This document shows, piece after piece, positions 1-4,923 of a stretch of DNA of 5,970 bases. The translations under genes and the position numbers were made by a program. The first letter of the stretch is position 1, and each line of letters opens with the position of its first letter. The notes under the pieces are model-generated. The model was not told where the DNA came from. It did not search any database and saw only the letters and a program-made list of their open reading frames with translations. The DNA is taken from contig CALMIW010000558.1 in the NCBI GenBank assembly GCA_937864275.1, forward strand, positions 1 through 5,970, read 5' to 3'. The DNA comes from an uncultured Dehalococcoidia bacterium. Its GTDB lineage: Bacteria > Chloroflexota > Dehalococcoidia > Tepidiformales > Tepidiformaceae.

Positions 1-374
1 AGAGCGTCGACGCCTACCTGGCGGGCGTTGCACCGGATGCGCGGGCGGCGCTGGAAACGCTGCGGGAGCAGATCCGGGCCGCCGCGCCAGCCGCGACAGA
101 AGGCATCAACTACGGCGTGCCGGCGTTCAAGCAGAAGGGCGCGCTGGTGAGCTTCGGCGCCGCCGCGAAGCACTGCGCCTTCTACGTGCAGAGCCCGGCG
201 GTGATGGAGGCGTTCCGGGACGAACTCGCCTCCTACGACACCGCCAAGGGGACCGTCCGCTTCACGCCGGGGAAGCCGCTTCCGGCGGCATTGATCGCGA
301 AGCTGGTGAAGGCCCGCATCGCCGAAAACGAAGCGGCGAAGGCCCCGCCAGCGGCGCAGGGAAAGGAGAGGTGA
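1..374 (+). CDS. DUF1801 (YdhG-like) domain protein, 5' partial
   Basis: The reading frame is open from base 3 to the TGA at 372-374, giving 123 residues; the true start lies left of the window. A GTG at 117 is only the Val codon of the GVPAF segment, not a start. The protein opens with SVDAYLAGVAPDARAALETL, then TEGINYGVPAFKQKGALVSF, KHCAFYVQSP and a C-terminal TVRFTPGKPLPAALIAKLVKARI. This is the usual layout of the small DUF1801/YdhG alpha-beta fold: an N-terminal helix pair, an x-YG-x-PAF strand, then an 'F-tpgkplp..li.klv' end. The family has no settled biochemical role; Bacillus YdhG has been proposed to handle iron. The lysine- and alanine-rich tail (EAAKAPPAAQGKER) is probably disordered. 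Its stop is 1 nt from the next ATG, so the two genes are co-transcribed. Such proteins are often found beside AHSA1 genes, as here. Family assignment is fairly sure; function is unknown. Confidence 0.85.
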   Translation, partial: SVDAYLAGVAPDARAALETLREQIRAAAPAATEGINYGVPAFKQKGALVSFGAAAKHCAFYVQSPAVMEAFRDELASYDTAKGTVRFTPGKPLPAALIAKLVKARIAENEAAKAPPAAQGKER

Positions 375-375
375 G

Positions 376-867
376 ATGACAGAGGCACCAGGTTCGGCGC
401 TGGTCGTCGAGCTCGCGTCGGACACCCAGATCCGCATGACGCGGATGTTGAACGCGCCGCGCGCGCTGGTCTTCGAGACGCTCACGAAACCGGAGCACAT
501 CCGCCAGTGGTGGGGACCGCGCAGTGTGACGATGGTCAGCTGCGAGGTCGATCTGCGTGTTGGCGGCGCCTGGCGGTTCGTCCAGCGTGACCCCGACGGG
601 GGCGAATACGCCTTCCGTGGGGAGTACCGCGAGATCTCGCCGCCGGACCGGCTGACGTACACCTTCGAGTTCGAAGAGATGCCGGGCCACGTCTCCGTGG
701 AGGACATCTTCCTGACCGAGGCGGCCGGTAAGACCACGCTCGTGAACGTGGTGACCTACGCATCCCGGGAAGAGCGCGACGCGGTTATCGAGTCCGGGAT
801 GGAGAGTGGCGCGCGCGAGAGCATGGACCGCCTGGAAGAGCTCCTGCACGCAGTGGCAGGGGCCTGA
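376..867 (+). CDS. AHSA1-type SRPBCC (START-like) domain protein
   Basis: A 163-residue soluble protein of the SRPBCC superfamily, AHSA1 (activator of Hsp90 ATPase homologue 1-like) branch, which forms a deep hydrophobic cavity for small ligands. Visible landmarks are RMLNAPRALVFETLTKPEHIRQWWGP (about 23-48), the DLRVGGAWRF turn (59-68), GGEYAFRGEYREISPPDRLTYTFEFE (75-100) and the long C-terminal helix MESGARESMDRLEELLHAV (142-160). Length and order are normal for a complete single-domain member. The ATG at 376 has AAGGAG at 363-368, 7 nt upstream, inside the end of the preceding gene, indicating translational coupling with the DUF1801 gene. Bacterial members seldom act on Hsp90 and their ligands are mostly unknown; nothing in the sequence indicates one here. 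Confidence 0.9.
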   Translation: MTEAPGSALVVELASDTQIRMTRMLNAPRALVFETLTKPEHIRQWWGPRSVTMVSCEVDLRVGGAWRFVQRDPDGGEYAFRGEYREISPPDRLTYTFEFEEMPGHVSVEDIFLTEAAGKTTLVNVVTYASREERDAVIESGMESGARESMDRLEELLHAVAGA

Positions 868-878
868 AGGGCCGGCCG

Positions 879-1124
879 ATGCGACCCGCGCTGGACTTGC
901 TCCTGGAATCCGCGGCCGGGGCGACGGACTTCGCAATCCTCGCCTTCGGTGCGACGGTGGTGTCCGGGTTGCTCGCCTACGGCGGGTGGCTGGTCTCGGG
1001 GCAGGGCACCGGGGACGGTGTGGCTGCACTGCGGGCGTGGCCGTCCCGGTTGCGCAGCGCGGTGGACCAGCGGTTCGACCGGCTGGGCGAGTACCTGGAC
1101 GGGTTGGCAACCCGGGACGACTGA
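879..1124 (+). CDS. Small single-pass membrane protein, unknown function
   Basis: An 81-residue protein that I cannot assign to a family. Residues 16-39 (TDFAILAFGATVVSGLLAYGGWLV) form one hydrophobic membrane segment. They are preceded by a short acidic amphipathic stretch (LDLLLESAAG) and followed by a cytoplasmic-type tail that alternates Arg and Asp/Glu (RLRSAVDQRFDRLGEYLDGL, about 57-76), probably a helix. The start is supported by GAAGGG at 866-871, overlapping the previous stop, with 7 nt to ATG 879. Codon third positions are almost all G or C, as in the neighbours, which supports a real gene over the overlapping frames on both strands. It is the last gene of the DUF1801-AHSA1 operon and a strong hairpin begins 3 nt after its stop. 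Real gene likely; role unknown. Confidence 0.65.
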   Translation: MRPALDLLLESAAGATDFAILAFGATVVSGLLAYGGWLVSGQGTGDGVAALRAWPSRLRSAVDQRFDRLGEYLDGLATRDD

Positions 1125-1126
1125 CT

Positions 1127-1162
1127 GCCGCCTCCCAGTCCCTCGGGGCGCTGGGGGGCGGC
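1127..1162 (+). terminator. Strong GC hairpin, probable terminator of the 1-1124 operon
   Basis: CCGCCTCCCAG (1128-1138) pairs with CTGGGGGGCGG (1151-1161) over 11 positions, with one U-G wobble; G1127-C1162 adds a twelfth pair. The loop is 12 nt. It begins 3 nt after the TGA of the small membrane protein gene. The following bases (GTTCGTCG) contain no real U tract, so termination strength is uncertain, but the position and stability fit an intrinsic or Rho-assisted 3' end. Confidence 0.5.
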
Positions 1163-1218
1163 GTTCGTCGCGCGGGAGTGGTGCGCGGTTCCCTGTTGCC
1201 CTACGAGGGCCGGTCAGC

Positions 1219-1242
1219 TTGACAGAATGGGCACCATAGACG
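1219..1242 (+). promoter_or_regulatory. Possible promoter elements upstream of dodecin
   Basis: A perfect TTGACA lies at 1219-1224, in the gap before the dodecin gene. The best AT-containing match after it, CATAGA/TAGACG at 1235-1242, is only 10-12 nt away, shorter than the usual 16-18 nt, and the correctly spaced position (1242-1247) is GC-rich. A promoter in this gap is expected because the gap follows a terminator-like hairpin, but the exact boxes are uncertain. Confidence 0.3.
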
Positions 1243-1270
1243 CGGGACGAACGTGTCCCGGAGGCGAAAC

Positions 1271-1474
1271 ATGTCTGTCGCACGAGTCACGGAGATTTCG
1301 GCAACGTCCAAGGTCAGCTTCGATGACGCGGTGAAGGTTGGCGTGGACCGCGCGAACAAGACGCTCCGGAACGTCCGGAGCGCATGGGTGAAGGAGCAGC
1401 AGGTGGACGTGGACGGCGGGAAGGTGACCAGCTACCGCGTGAACATGCTGGTCACCTTCGTCCTGGACGACTGA
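1271..1474 (+). CDS. Dodecin, flavin-binding storage protein
   Basis: A 67-residue dodecin. Family members form hollow dodecamers that bind FMN, riboflavin or related flavins in stacked pairs, storing and quenching them in the cytoplasm. Near-consensus segments are VARVTEISATSKVSFDDAV (3-21), RANKTLRNVRSAWVKEQQV (27-45) and the C-terminal strand YRVNMLVTFVLDD (55-67). Trp39 in SAWVKEQQ is the conserved aromatic that stacks on the isoalloxazine ring. The start is ATG 1271, with GGAGG at 1260-1264 and a 6-nt spacer; the upstream GTG at 1253 would add an unneeded MSRRRN and has no good ribosome binding site. Length matches the usual 65-75 residues. It stands alone between a terminator-like hairpin and a convergent gene. 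ribF is also in this window, on a separate transcript. Identification is very secure. Confidence 0.96.
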   Translation: MSVARVTEISATSKVSFDDAVKVGVDRANKTLRNVRSAWVKEQQVDVDGGKVTSYRVNMLVTFVLDD

Positions 1475-1476
1475 GC

Positions 1477-1507
1477 GAGCCGTCGCCGCCTGTGTCGGGG
1501 CCGGCTC
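1477..1507. terminator. Inverted repeat between convergent dodecin and YciI-like genes
   Basis: GAGCCG (1477-1482) and CGGCTC (1502-1507) can form a 6-bp stem, and TGAGC (1472-1476) / GCTCA (1504-1508) is an alternative pairing. The gap between the two convergent stops is only 31 bp, so a shared bidirectional terminator is expected about here. There is no T run on either side and the loop is long (19 nt), so this is a weak call. Confidence 0.3.
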
Positions 1508-1826
1508 AGCCTACGTTATAGGTCTCGCAGATCTCGATGGTGCCGCCGGAGGCGAGGTGCGGGCAGCCGGTGGTCATGTCCAGGGCATCCTGCATGCTGT
1601 CGGCGGTAACGATGCTGTAGCCGGTCGCGGGGTTCGCGCCGCCGCCTTCGGTGGTGCCGTCGGTCGAGCGGGTCCAGGCGCGGCTGATGGGGTTGCCGCT
1701 ATCGATGAGCTTGGAACCAAGGCCGCCCATCCAGCTCTGCCAGGAGCGCATCGTTTCGGCCTGCTGTTCGGGGGTGGCGTTTTCCATGGTGGCGCCGCCG
1801 TGGTAGACGAGTAGGTAGTTGGCCAT
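1506..1826 (-). CDS. YciI-like (YCII-related) domain protein
   Basis: A 106-residue protein with the ferredoxin-like fold layout of the YciI/YCII-related family: an N-terminal strand ANYLLVYHGG (2-11), a helix with SWQSWMGGLGSKLIDSGNPI (28-47), a central glycine-rich linker (59-66), ATGYSIVTADSMQDALDMTTGCPHLASGGTIEICETY (67-103). The GCPHL..GGTIEI..T end is typical of stand-alone members of roughly 100-120 residues. No experimentally settled role exists for this subgroup; relatives include dehydrochlorinase-like enzymes and DGPF proteins encoded near ECF sigma factors, but no sigma factor is seen here. The ATG at 1826 is preceded by GGAG (1837-1840) at 10 nt. It has its own TATACT box and a leader hairpin, so it is probably transcribed separately from tyrS, 105 nt upstream. 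Confidence 0.85.
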   Translation of the reverse strand: MANYLLVYHGGATMENATPEQQAETMRSWQSWMGGLGSKLIDSGNPISRAWTRSTDGTTEGGGANPATGYSIVTADSMQDALDMTTGCPHLASGGTIEICETYNVG

Positions 1827-1839
1827 CGGTTTCTCACTC

Positions 1840-1857
1840 CGCCGCGGAAATGCGGCG
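1840..1857 (-). promoter_or_regulatory. Leader hairpin just upstream of the YciI-like gene's ribosome binding site
   Basis: On the minus strand, CGCCGC (1857-1852) pairs perfectly with GCGGCG (1845-1840), giving 6 GC pairs around a 6-nt loop. The last base of the stem is the first G of the GGAG ribosome binding site (1840-1837). If transcription starts 6-7 nt after the TATACT box (near 1857-1858), the mRNA would begin with this hairpin. Such a stem could protect the 5' end or modulate ribosome access; both roles are inference. Confidence 0.4.
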
Positions 1858-1863
1858 TGGGCG

Positions 1864-1869
1864 AGTATA
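1864..1869 (-). promoter_or_regulatory. Putative -10 box (TATACT) of the YciI-like gene
   Basis: TATACT on the minus strand differs from TATAAT at one position and stands out in GC-rich surroundings, 37 nt before the ATG at 1826. No good -35 hexamer is found at 16-18 nt; the nearest similar sequence, TTCATA, is about 20 nt away. The predicted start is near 1857. Confidence 0.45.
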
Positions 1870-1915
1870 GCGGCTGGGTGGCAGAGCGGTATGAACGCCG
1901 TGGCACCCCCTTGCC

Positions 1916-1928
1916 CGCGGGAACCGCG
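1916..1928 (-). terminator. Short GC hairpin after tyrS, weak terminator candidate
   Basis: CGCGG (minus strand, 1928-1924) and CCGCG (1920-1916) form a 5-bp stem with a TTC triloop, 4 nt after the tyrS stop codon. No U tract follows. A larger 7-bp inverted repeat (1937-1943 with 1871-1877) encloses it. It may mark the end of the ribF-DUF4287-tyrS transcript. Confidence 0.3.
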
Positions 1929-1931
1929 CTC

Positions 1932-3128
1932 CTAGGCCAGCCGGATCCAACGGCGCTTTCCGACCTGGACGACCGTGCCGGCGCGCGCCGGGGTTGTCGG
2001 TTCGACGACGTTGCCGTCCATGGTCACGGCGCGCTGTTCGAAGAGGCGGCGAGCCTCGCGTTTCGATGGCGCGGCGCCGGCTGCGACGACGACATCGAGC
2101 AGCAGCTGCCCGTTGGTGAGCCGGTACTCCGGCATCTCCTCGGGGGTTTCCTTGCGCTGGACGGTGCGCTCAAAGTGGCCCTGCGCTTCGCCGGCGGCGG
2201 CTTCGCCCCAGAACTCGCTGACTATGGTCCAGGCGAGCAGCTTCTTCGTGTCGATCGGGCTGCGAAGGCCGGCCCTGGTCTCCTGCATGACTCGCTGGAC
2301 ATCGTCCGGGTGGAGGTTCGTGGCGAGCGTGAAGAAGTTCTCGACGACGTCGTCGGGGATGGACATCGCCTTGCCGTACTGCTCCTCGGGCGCGTCGCTT
2401 ACGCCGATGTGGTTGCCCTTGGACTTGGACATGCGTTCCTTGCCGTCGAGGCCGACGAGGATGGGGAGCGTGACGGGCACGTGGGGCTTCTGTCCGGCGT
2501 CTTCCTGGATCTTGCGGCCGGCCATCAGGTTGAAGAGCTGCTCGGTGCCGCCTACCTGGACATCGCACTCGAGTGCGTAGGCGTCGTAGCCCTGCATGAG
2601 GGCGTAGAGGAATTCGTGCAGGTAGACGGCGTCGCCGGCATCGAAGCGGTTGCGGAAGTTGTCGCGGCGGAGCATCTCGGCGACGGTGAACTTCGACATG
2701 AGGCTGATGATGTCGGGGAAGCTGAGCTGGCCGAGCCACTCCGAGTTGTGGCGCAGTTCGGTTTCCTGGGCGTCGAGGATGCGGGCGGCCTGCTCGAAGT
2801 AGGTCGCTTCGTTGCGCTGGATGTCCTCGCTGGTGAGCATCGGGCGCAGCTTGTTCTTATCGCTGGGGTCGCCGATGAGGGCGGTGTAATCGCCGATGAG
2901 GAAGATGGCATGGTGGCCGAACTGCTGGAACTGGCGGAGCTTCCGCAAGGGCACGGTGTGGCCGAGGGTGAGCGACGTCGCCGTCGGGTCGATGCCGAGA
3001 TAGACGCGCAGCGGCCGATCCTGTTCGAGGAGGCCGCGCAGTTCGCGCTCCATCTGCTGGCGCAGGAGCGCATCGCCGTAGTCCACGCCGCTCATGAGCA
3101 CCGTGATCTGTTCTTCGACCCCTGCCAT
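1932..3128 (-). CDS. tyrS: Tyrosyl-tRNA synthetase, ~400-residue (TyrZ-like) form
   Basis: A cytoplasmic class Ic aminoacyl-tRNA synthetase that activates tyrosine with ATP and charges tRNA-Tyr. From ATG 3128 it has 398 residues. The Rossmann catalytic domain starts at about 38 (RPLRVYLGIDPTAT), with the HIGH-region motif TLGH at 54-57, IFLIGDYTALIGDPSDK at 75-91, the tyrosine-recognition set Tyr175-x3-Gln179-x2-Asp182 in FLYALMQGYD, VQVGGTEQLFNLMAGR at 190-205 and the KMSKS loop ERMSKSKGN at 231-239. A C-terminal S4-type RNA-binding domain covers about 335-398 (QLLLDVVVAAGAAPSKREARRLFEQRAV...). Oddity: the first His of HIGH is Thr. The start is uncertain: GTG 3140 has AAGG 6 nt upstream (3150-3147), overlapping the DUF4287 stop, and would add VTRT, while ATG 3128 lacks a good site. 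It is the last gene after ribF and DUF4287. No T-box leader is seen. Confidence 0.96.
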   Translation of the reverse strand: MAGVEEQITVLMSGVDYGDALLRQQMERELRGLLEQDRPLRVYLGIDPTATSLTLGHTVPLRKLRQFQQFGHHAIFLIGDYTALIGDPSDKNKLRPMLTSEDIQRNEATYFEQAARILDAQETELRHNSEWLGQLSFPDIISLMSKFTVAEMLRRDNFRNRFDAGDAVYLHEFLYALMQGYDAYALECDVQVGGTEQLFNLMAGRKIQEDAGQKPHVPVTLPILVGLDGKERMSKSKGNHIGVSDAPEEQYGKAMSIPDDVVENFFTLATNLHPDDVQRVMQETRAGLRSPIDTKKLLAWTIVSEFWGEAAAGEAQGHFERTVQRKETPEEMPEYRLTNGQLLLDVVVAAGAAPSKREARRLFEQRAVTMDGNVVEPTTPARAGTVVQVGKRRWIRLA

Positions 3129-3148
3129 TGTTCGCGTCACGCTGCGCC

Positions 3149-3388
3149 TTACTCCTTCGCCGCGTCTTCTTGCAGCGTGTGTGCCACGAGGGCGTTGGCG
3201 TGGCCGTGGCCGAGGCCGTGCTCGGCCTTCAGCCAGTTGACCAGCTCCATGTGCTTCACGAGCGGGCTGGACCGGATGATCGCCTGCCACTCGGCGATCG
3301 GCCGGCCGTACTTCTTCTCTATCGACGGGAAGTACGAAGCGGGACCCTGGACTTTGGCGGCAGGCGCCTGCTCGTTGCTGTTCGTCAT
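3149..3388 (-). CDS. DUF4287 domain protein
   Basis: A 79-residue protein made almost entirely of the DUF4287 domain: after a short polar N-terminus (MTNSNEQAPAAKV) come GPASYFPSIEKKYGRPIAEWQAII (15-38), then HMELVNWLKAEHGLGHGHANALVAHTLQ (46-73). The family pattern is a helix containing 'Y..sIe.ktGk....W..ll', then 'H.e.v.wLk.e.glghG.AnalV'. The fold is probably all-helical and soluble; the conserved GHGHAN segment may form a binding surface, but no activity is established. The family also occurs fused to DUF5655, which is absent here. ATG 3388 has AGGAG at 3394-3398 with a 5-nt spacer. It lies 34 nt after ribF and 20 nt before tyrS, so it is very likely co-transcribed with both. Family call is good; function unknown. 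Confidence 0.85.
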   Translation of the reverse strand: MTNSNEQAPAAKVQGPASYFPSIEKKYGRPIAEWQAIIRSSPLVKHMELVNWLKAEHGLGHGHANALVAHTLQEDAAKE

Positions 3389-3422
3389 GTCAGCTCCTCT
3401 GTGTGCCGGGCTTCACCGCTGG

Positions 3423-4355
3423 TCACGAAACCAGCGCGCGCGCGGCCTCGACGTCTTTCGCAATCTGGGATTTCAGTTCGTCCACGCTTTCGAACTTCAC
3501 TTCGCCGCGGACGCGGGCGAGGATCTCGAGGTCCATCCGTTCGCCGTAGATGTCGCCTTCGAAGTCGAGCAGGTACGTCTCGATTGAGAGGTGGCCGGCA
3601 TCGAAGGTCGGGCGGCGTCCGATGTTGGTCGCGCCGGTGAGGGTATGGCCGGCCACGCGGGCGCGGGTCGCGTAGACGCCGATGCCCGGGAGTGCGCGGT
3701 CGAGCGCGACGGAGATGTTCGCCGTGGGGAATCCGATGGTGCGGCCGCGTTCGAAGCCGTGCACGACCGGCCCGGAGATGCGGTAGGACCGACCGAGGAG
3801 CGCGGACACGCGGGCCATGTCGCCATCGGCCAGGGCGCGGCGCACGGCGGTCGAGCTATAGCGCTCGTGGTCGTGCATGAGGGGTTCGATCTGGACGACT
3901 TCGAAGCCGCGTTCGGCGCCGAGCTTCCGCATACGCTCGGCGGTGTCTTTCGGAGCGCCGCGGCCGAAGGCGGCATCGGGCCCGAGCACCATGAGGCGCA
4001 TGCGCAGGCGGTCGACGAATGCCCCGGCGAGCTCTTCGCACTCCACTTCCGAGACCTCTCCGGTGAAGGTGAGCGGGATGACCCAGTCGGCCCCGGCGTC
4101 GCGCATCAGTTCCATGCGGTCTTCGAGCGAGGTGAGGTAGCTGGGCGCGACTTCGGGCCGGAGGACGGTAATCGGGTGGGGGTGGAGGGTGACGCCCCCG
4201 GGAGAGAGCGGGCGCTTCTGCGGTTCGTCCCTCAGCCGGCGGAGGAGGGCCTGGTGGCCGAGGTGGACGCCATCGAGCACGCCGATGGTGAGCGCGGTTT
4301 CGGGACCGGGCGCACCGGCGGCCAGCTGCGCGGCAGTGAACGACGGAATCGTCAT
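3423..4355 (-). CDS. ribF: Bifunctional riboflavin kinase / FMN adenylyltransferase
   Basis: RibF phosphorylates riboflavin to FMN and then adenylylates FMN to FAD. It has 310 residues, the usual bacterial length. The N-terminal nucleotidyltransferase domain shows GVLDGVHLGH (25-34, the HxGH-type nucleotide-binding motif), TLHPHPITVLRP (56-67), LTSLEDRMELMRDAGAD (74-90), LGPDAAFGRGAPKDT (124-138) and YSSTAVRRAL (166-175, the ISSTxxR equivalent). The C-terminal kinase domain shows GPVVHGFERGRTIGFPTANI (195-214) with the PTAN ATP/Mg motif, GVYAT (226-230), TNIGRRPTF (243-251) and Glu259 in IETYLLDFEGDIYGE (258-272), the probable catalytic base. Both domains look intact. ATG 4355 has no clear Shine-Dalgarno, but TAGGCT ends 9 nt upstream, suggesting a very short leader. 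It heads the ribF-DUF4287-tyrS operon and is divergent from the thioesterase gene. Confidence 0.96.
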   Translation of the reverse strand: MTIPSFTAAQLAAGAPGPETALTIGVLDGVHLGHQALLRRLRDEPQKRPLSPGGVTLHPHPITVLRPEVAPSYLTSLEDRMELMRDAGADWVIPLTFTGEVSEVECEELAGAFVDRLRMRLMVLGPDAAFGRGAPKDTAERMRKLGAERGFEVVQIEPLMHDHERYSSTAVRRALADGDMARVSALLGRSYRISGPVVHGFERGRTIGFPTANISVALDRALPGIGVYATRARVAGHTLTGATNIGRRPTFDAGHLSIETYLLDFEGDIYGERMDLEILARVRGEVKFESVDELKSQIAKDVEAARALVS

Positions 4356-4364
4356 GTGATGAAC

Positions 4365-4370
4365 AGCCTA
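4365..4370 (-). promoter_or_regulatory. Putative -10 box (TAGGCT) for the ribF-tyrS operon
   Basis: On the minus strand TAGGCT fits TAnnnT and lies 9 nt before the ribF ATG (4355), which has no convincing Shine-Dalgarno. This would give a leaderless or nearly leaderless transcript. No -35 match is seen at 16-18 nt. This is a weak but consistent signal. Confidence 0.35.
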
Positions 4371-4410
4371 CCAACGCGGGGTGGACTGTGCATTCAGGGG
4401 CGATGTGGCC

Positions 4411-4440
4411 CTGACCCGGATTGACGCGTAACGGCATTAT
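4411..4440 (+). promoter_or_regulatory. Weak candidate promoter for the thioesterase gene
   Basis: CTGACC (4411-4416) and CATTAT (4435-4440), 18 nt apart, each match the sigma-70 consensus at 4 of 6 positions. A TTGACG at 4421-4426 is a rival -35 but has no good -10 at normal spacing. A promoter facing right is required somewhere between the divergent ribF and thioesterase genes. Confidence 0.3.
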
Positions 4441-4455
4441 GCGAGTGAATCTGCC

Positions 4456-4486
4456 GTCGCTCGGGCCAGCGCCCGAATTCAGCGAC
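4456..4486 (+). promoter_or_regulatory. Leader stem-loop upstream of the thioesterase ribosome binding site
   Basis: TCGGGC (4461-4466) pairs with GCCCGA (4471-4476) around a CAGC tetraloop, and GTCGC (4456-4460) pairs with GCGAC (4482-4486) after a 5-nt bulge on the 3' side, giving 11 pairs in all. The stem ends 2 nt before the AAGGAG ribosome binding site (4489-4494), leaving it exposed. It would be in the 5' leader if transcription starts near 4447. The role (stability, processing or control) is inferred. Confidence 0.4.
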
Positions 4487-4501
4487 CGAAGGAGCCGCAC
4501 C

Positions 4502-4909
4502 ATGGAAGACCAGGCCGAAACGATGCAGCAGCGCATCGCTGCGTTCTTTCCCGGGACGCTCGGCGTCCGCATTACCTCGGCGAATCCGGACCGGGTGACG
4601 GCCGAACTCGACGTCCGGGACGACATCTGCACCGTCCCGGGCATCTGCCACGGCGGCGCCTTGATGGCGTTCGCCGACACGCTGGGCGCGGTCGCGACGG
4701 TACTGAACATCCCCGCCGACGCCCGTACGACGACGGTGGAATCGAAGACGAACTTCTTCCGCCCCGGTGTCTCGGGGACGACGCTCACCGCGGAGTGCCT
4801 GCCGGTGAACATTGGCCGCCGGCTCCAGACGTGGCAGACCACGATTCGCGGCGCAGACGGCAAGCTCGTTGCGCAGGTGACGCAGACGCAGATGGTGATG
4901 GAGGCGTAG
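4502..4909 (+). CDS. PaaI-family hotdog-fold acyl-CoA thioesterase
   Basis: A 135-residue cytoplasmic hotdog protein of the PaaI type, which hydrolyses aryl- or acyl-CoA thioesters. Landmarks: an N-terminal helix and strand FFPGTLGVRITSANPDRVTAELDVRDD (15-41), the signature ICHGGALMAFADTLGAVA (48-65) with His50-Gly51-Gly52 at the start of the hot-dog helix and Asp59 at the PaaI catalytic acid position, then TTTVESKTNFFRPG (76-89) and LQTWQTTIRGADGKLVAQVTQTQMVME (108-134). The start is ATG 4502, with AAGGAG at 4489-4494 and a 7-nt spacer; longer in-frame starts at 4421 (TTG) or 4439 (ATG) would run through the leader stem-loop and lack ribosome binding sites. The length is normal. Substrate cannot be told: no phenylacetate genes are nearby. 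The VanZ-like gene follows closely on the same strand. Confidence 0.92.
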   Translation: MEDQAETMQQRIAAFFPGTLGVRITSANPDRVTAELDVRDDICTVPGICHGGALMAFADTLGAVATVLNIPADARTTTVESKTNFFRPGVSGTTLTAECLPVNIGRRLQTWQTTIRGADGKLVAQVTQTQMVMEA

Positions 4910-4923
4910 AACGCCGGCGCGGG

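Noticed and set aside
806..1239. Alternative plus-strand frames over the 81-residue membrane protein
   Set aside because: They are Arg/Gly/Trp-rich, overlap the AHSA1 gene or run through the terminator hairpin, and lack the ribosome binding site that the 879 start has.
1871..1943. A genuine tRNA gene in the tyrS-yciI spacer
   Set aside because: The size and acceptor-like 7-bp stem fit, but there is no GGTTCRANNCC T-arm, no 7-nt anticodon loop with T33, and one arm lies in the tyrS coding end. Kept only as a low-interest structural observation.
3129..3148. T-box or other tyrosine-responsive leader before tyrS
   Set aside because: Only 20 nt separate it from the DUF4287 gene, and the ribF upstream gap also lacks a T-box-like sequence.
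1857..3587. Very long plus-strand open frame (576 codons) opposite tyrS and the DUF4287 gene
   Set aside because: Its composition (runs of E/V/L/A/H with no recognisable domain) is what the complement of a GC-rich gene gives. It fully overlaps the secure tyrS and DUF4287 genes and has no ribosome binding site.
3591..4424. Plus-strand 277-codon open frame opposite ribF
   Set aside because: It is antisense to ribF, whose motifs are unambiguous; no domain is seen in the antisense product.
4421..4501. Longer thioesterase N-terminus from TTG 4421 or ATG 4439
   Set aside because: The extension (MTRNGIMRVNLPSLGPAPEF...) is not hotdog-like, runs through a leader stem-loop and has no ribosome binding site, while ATG 4502 has an ideal one.
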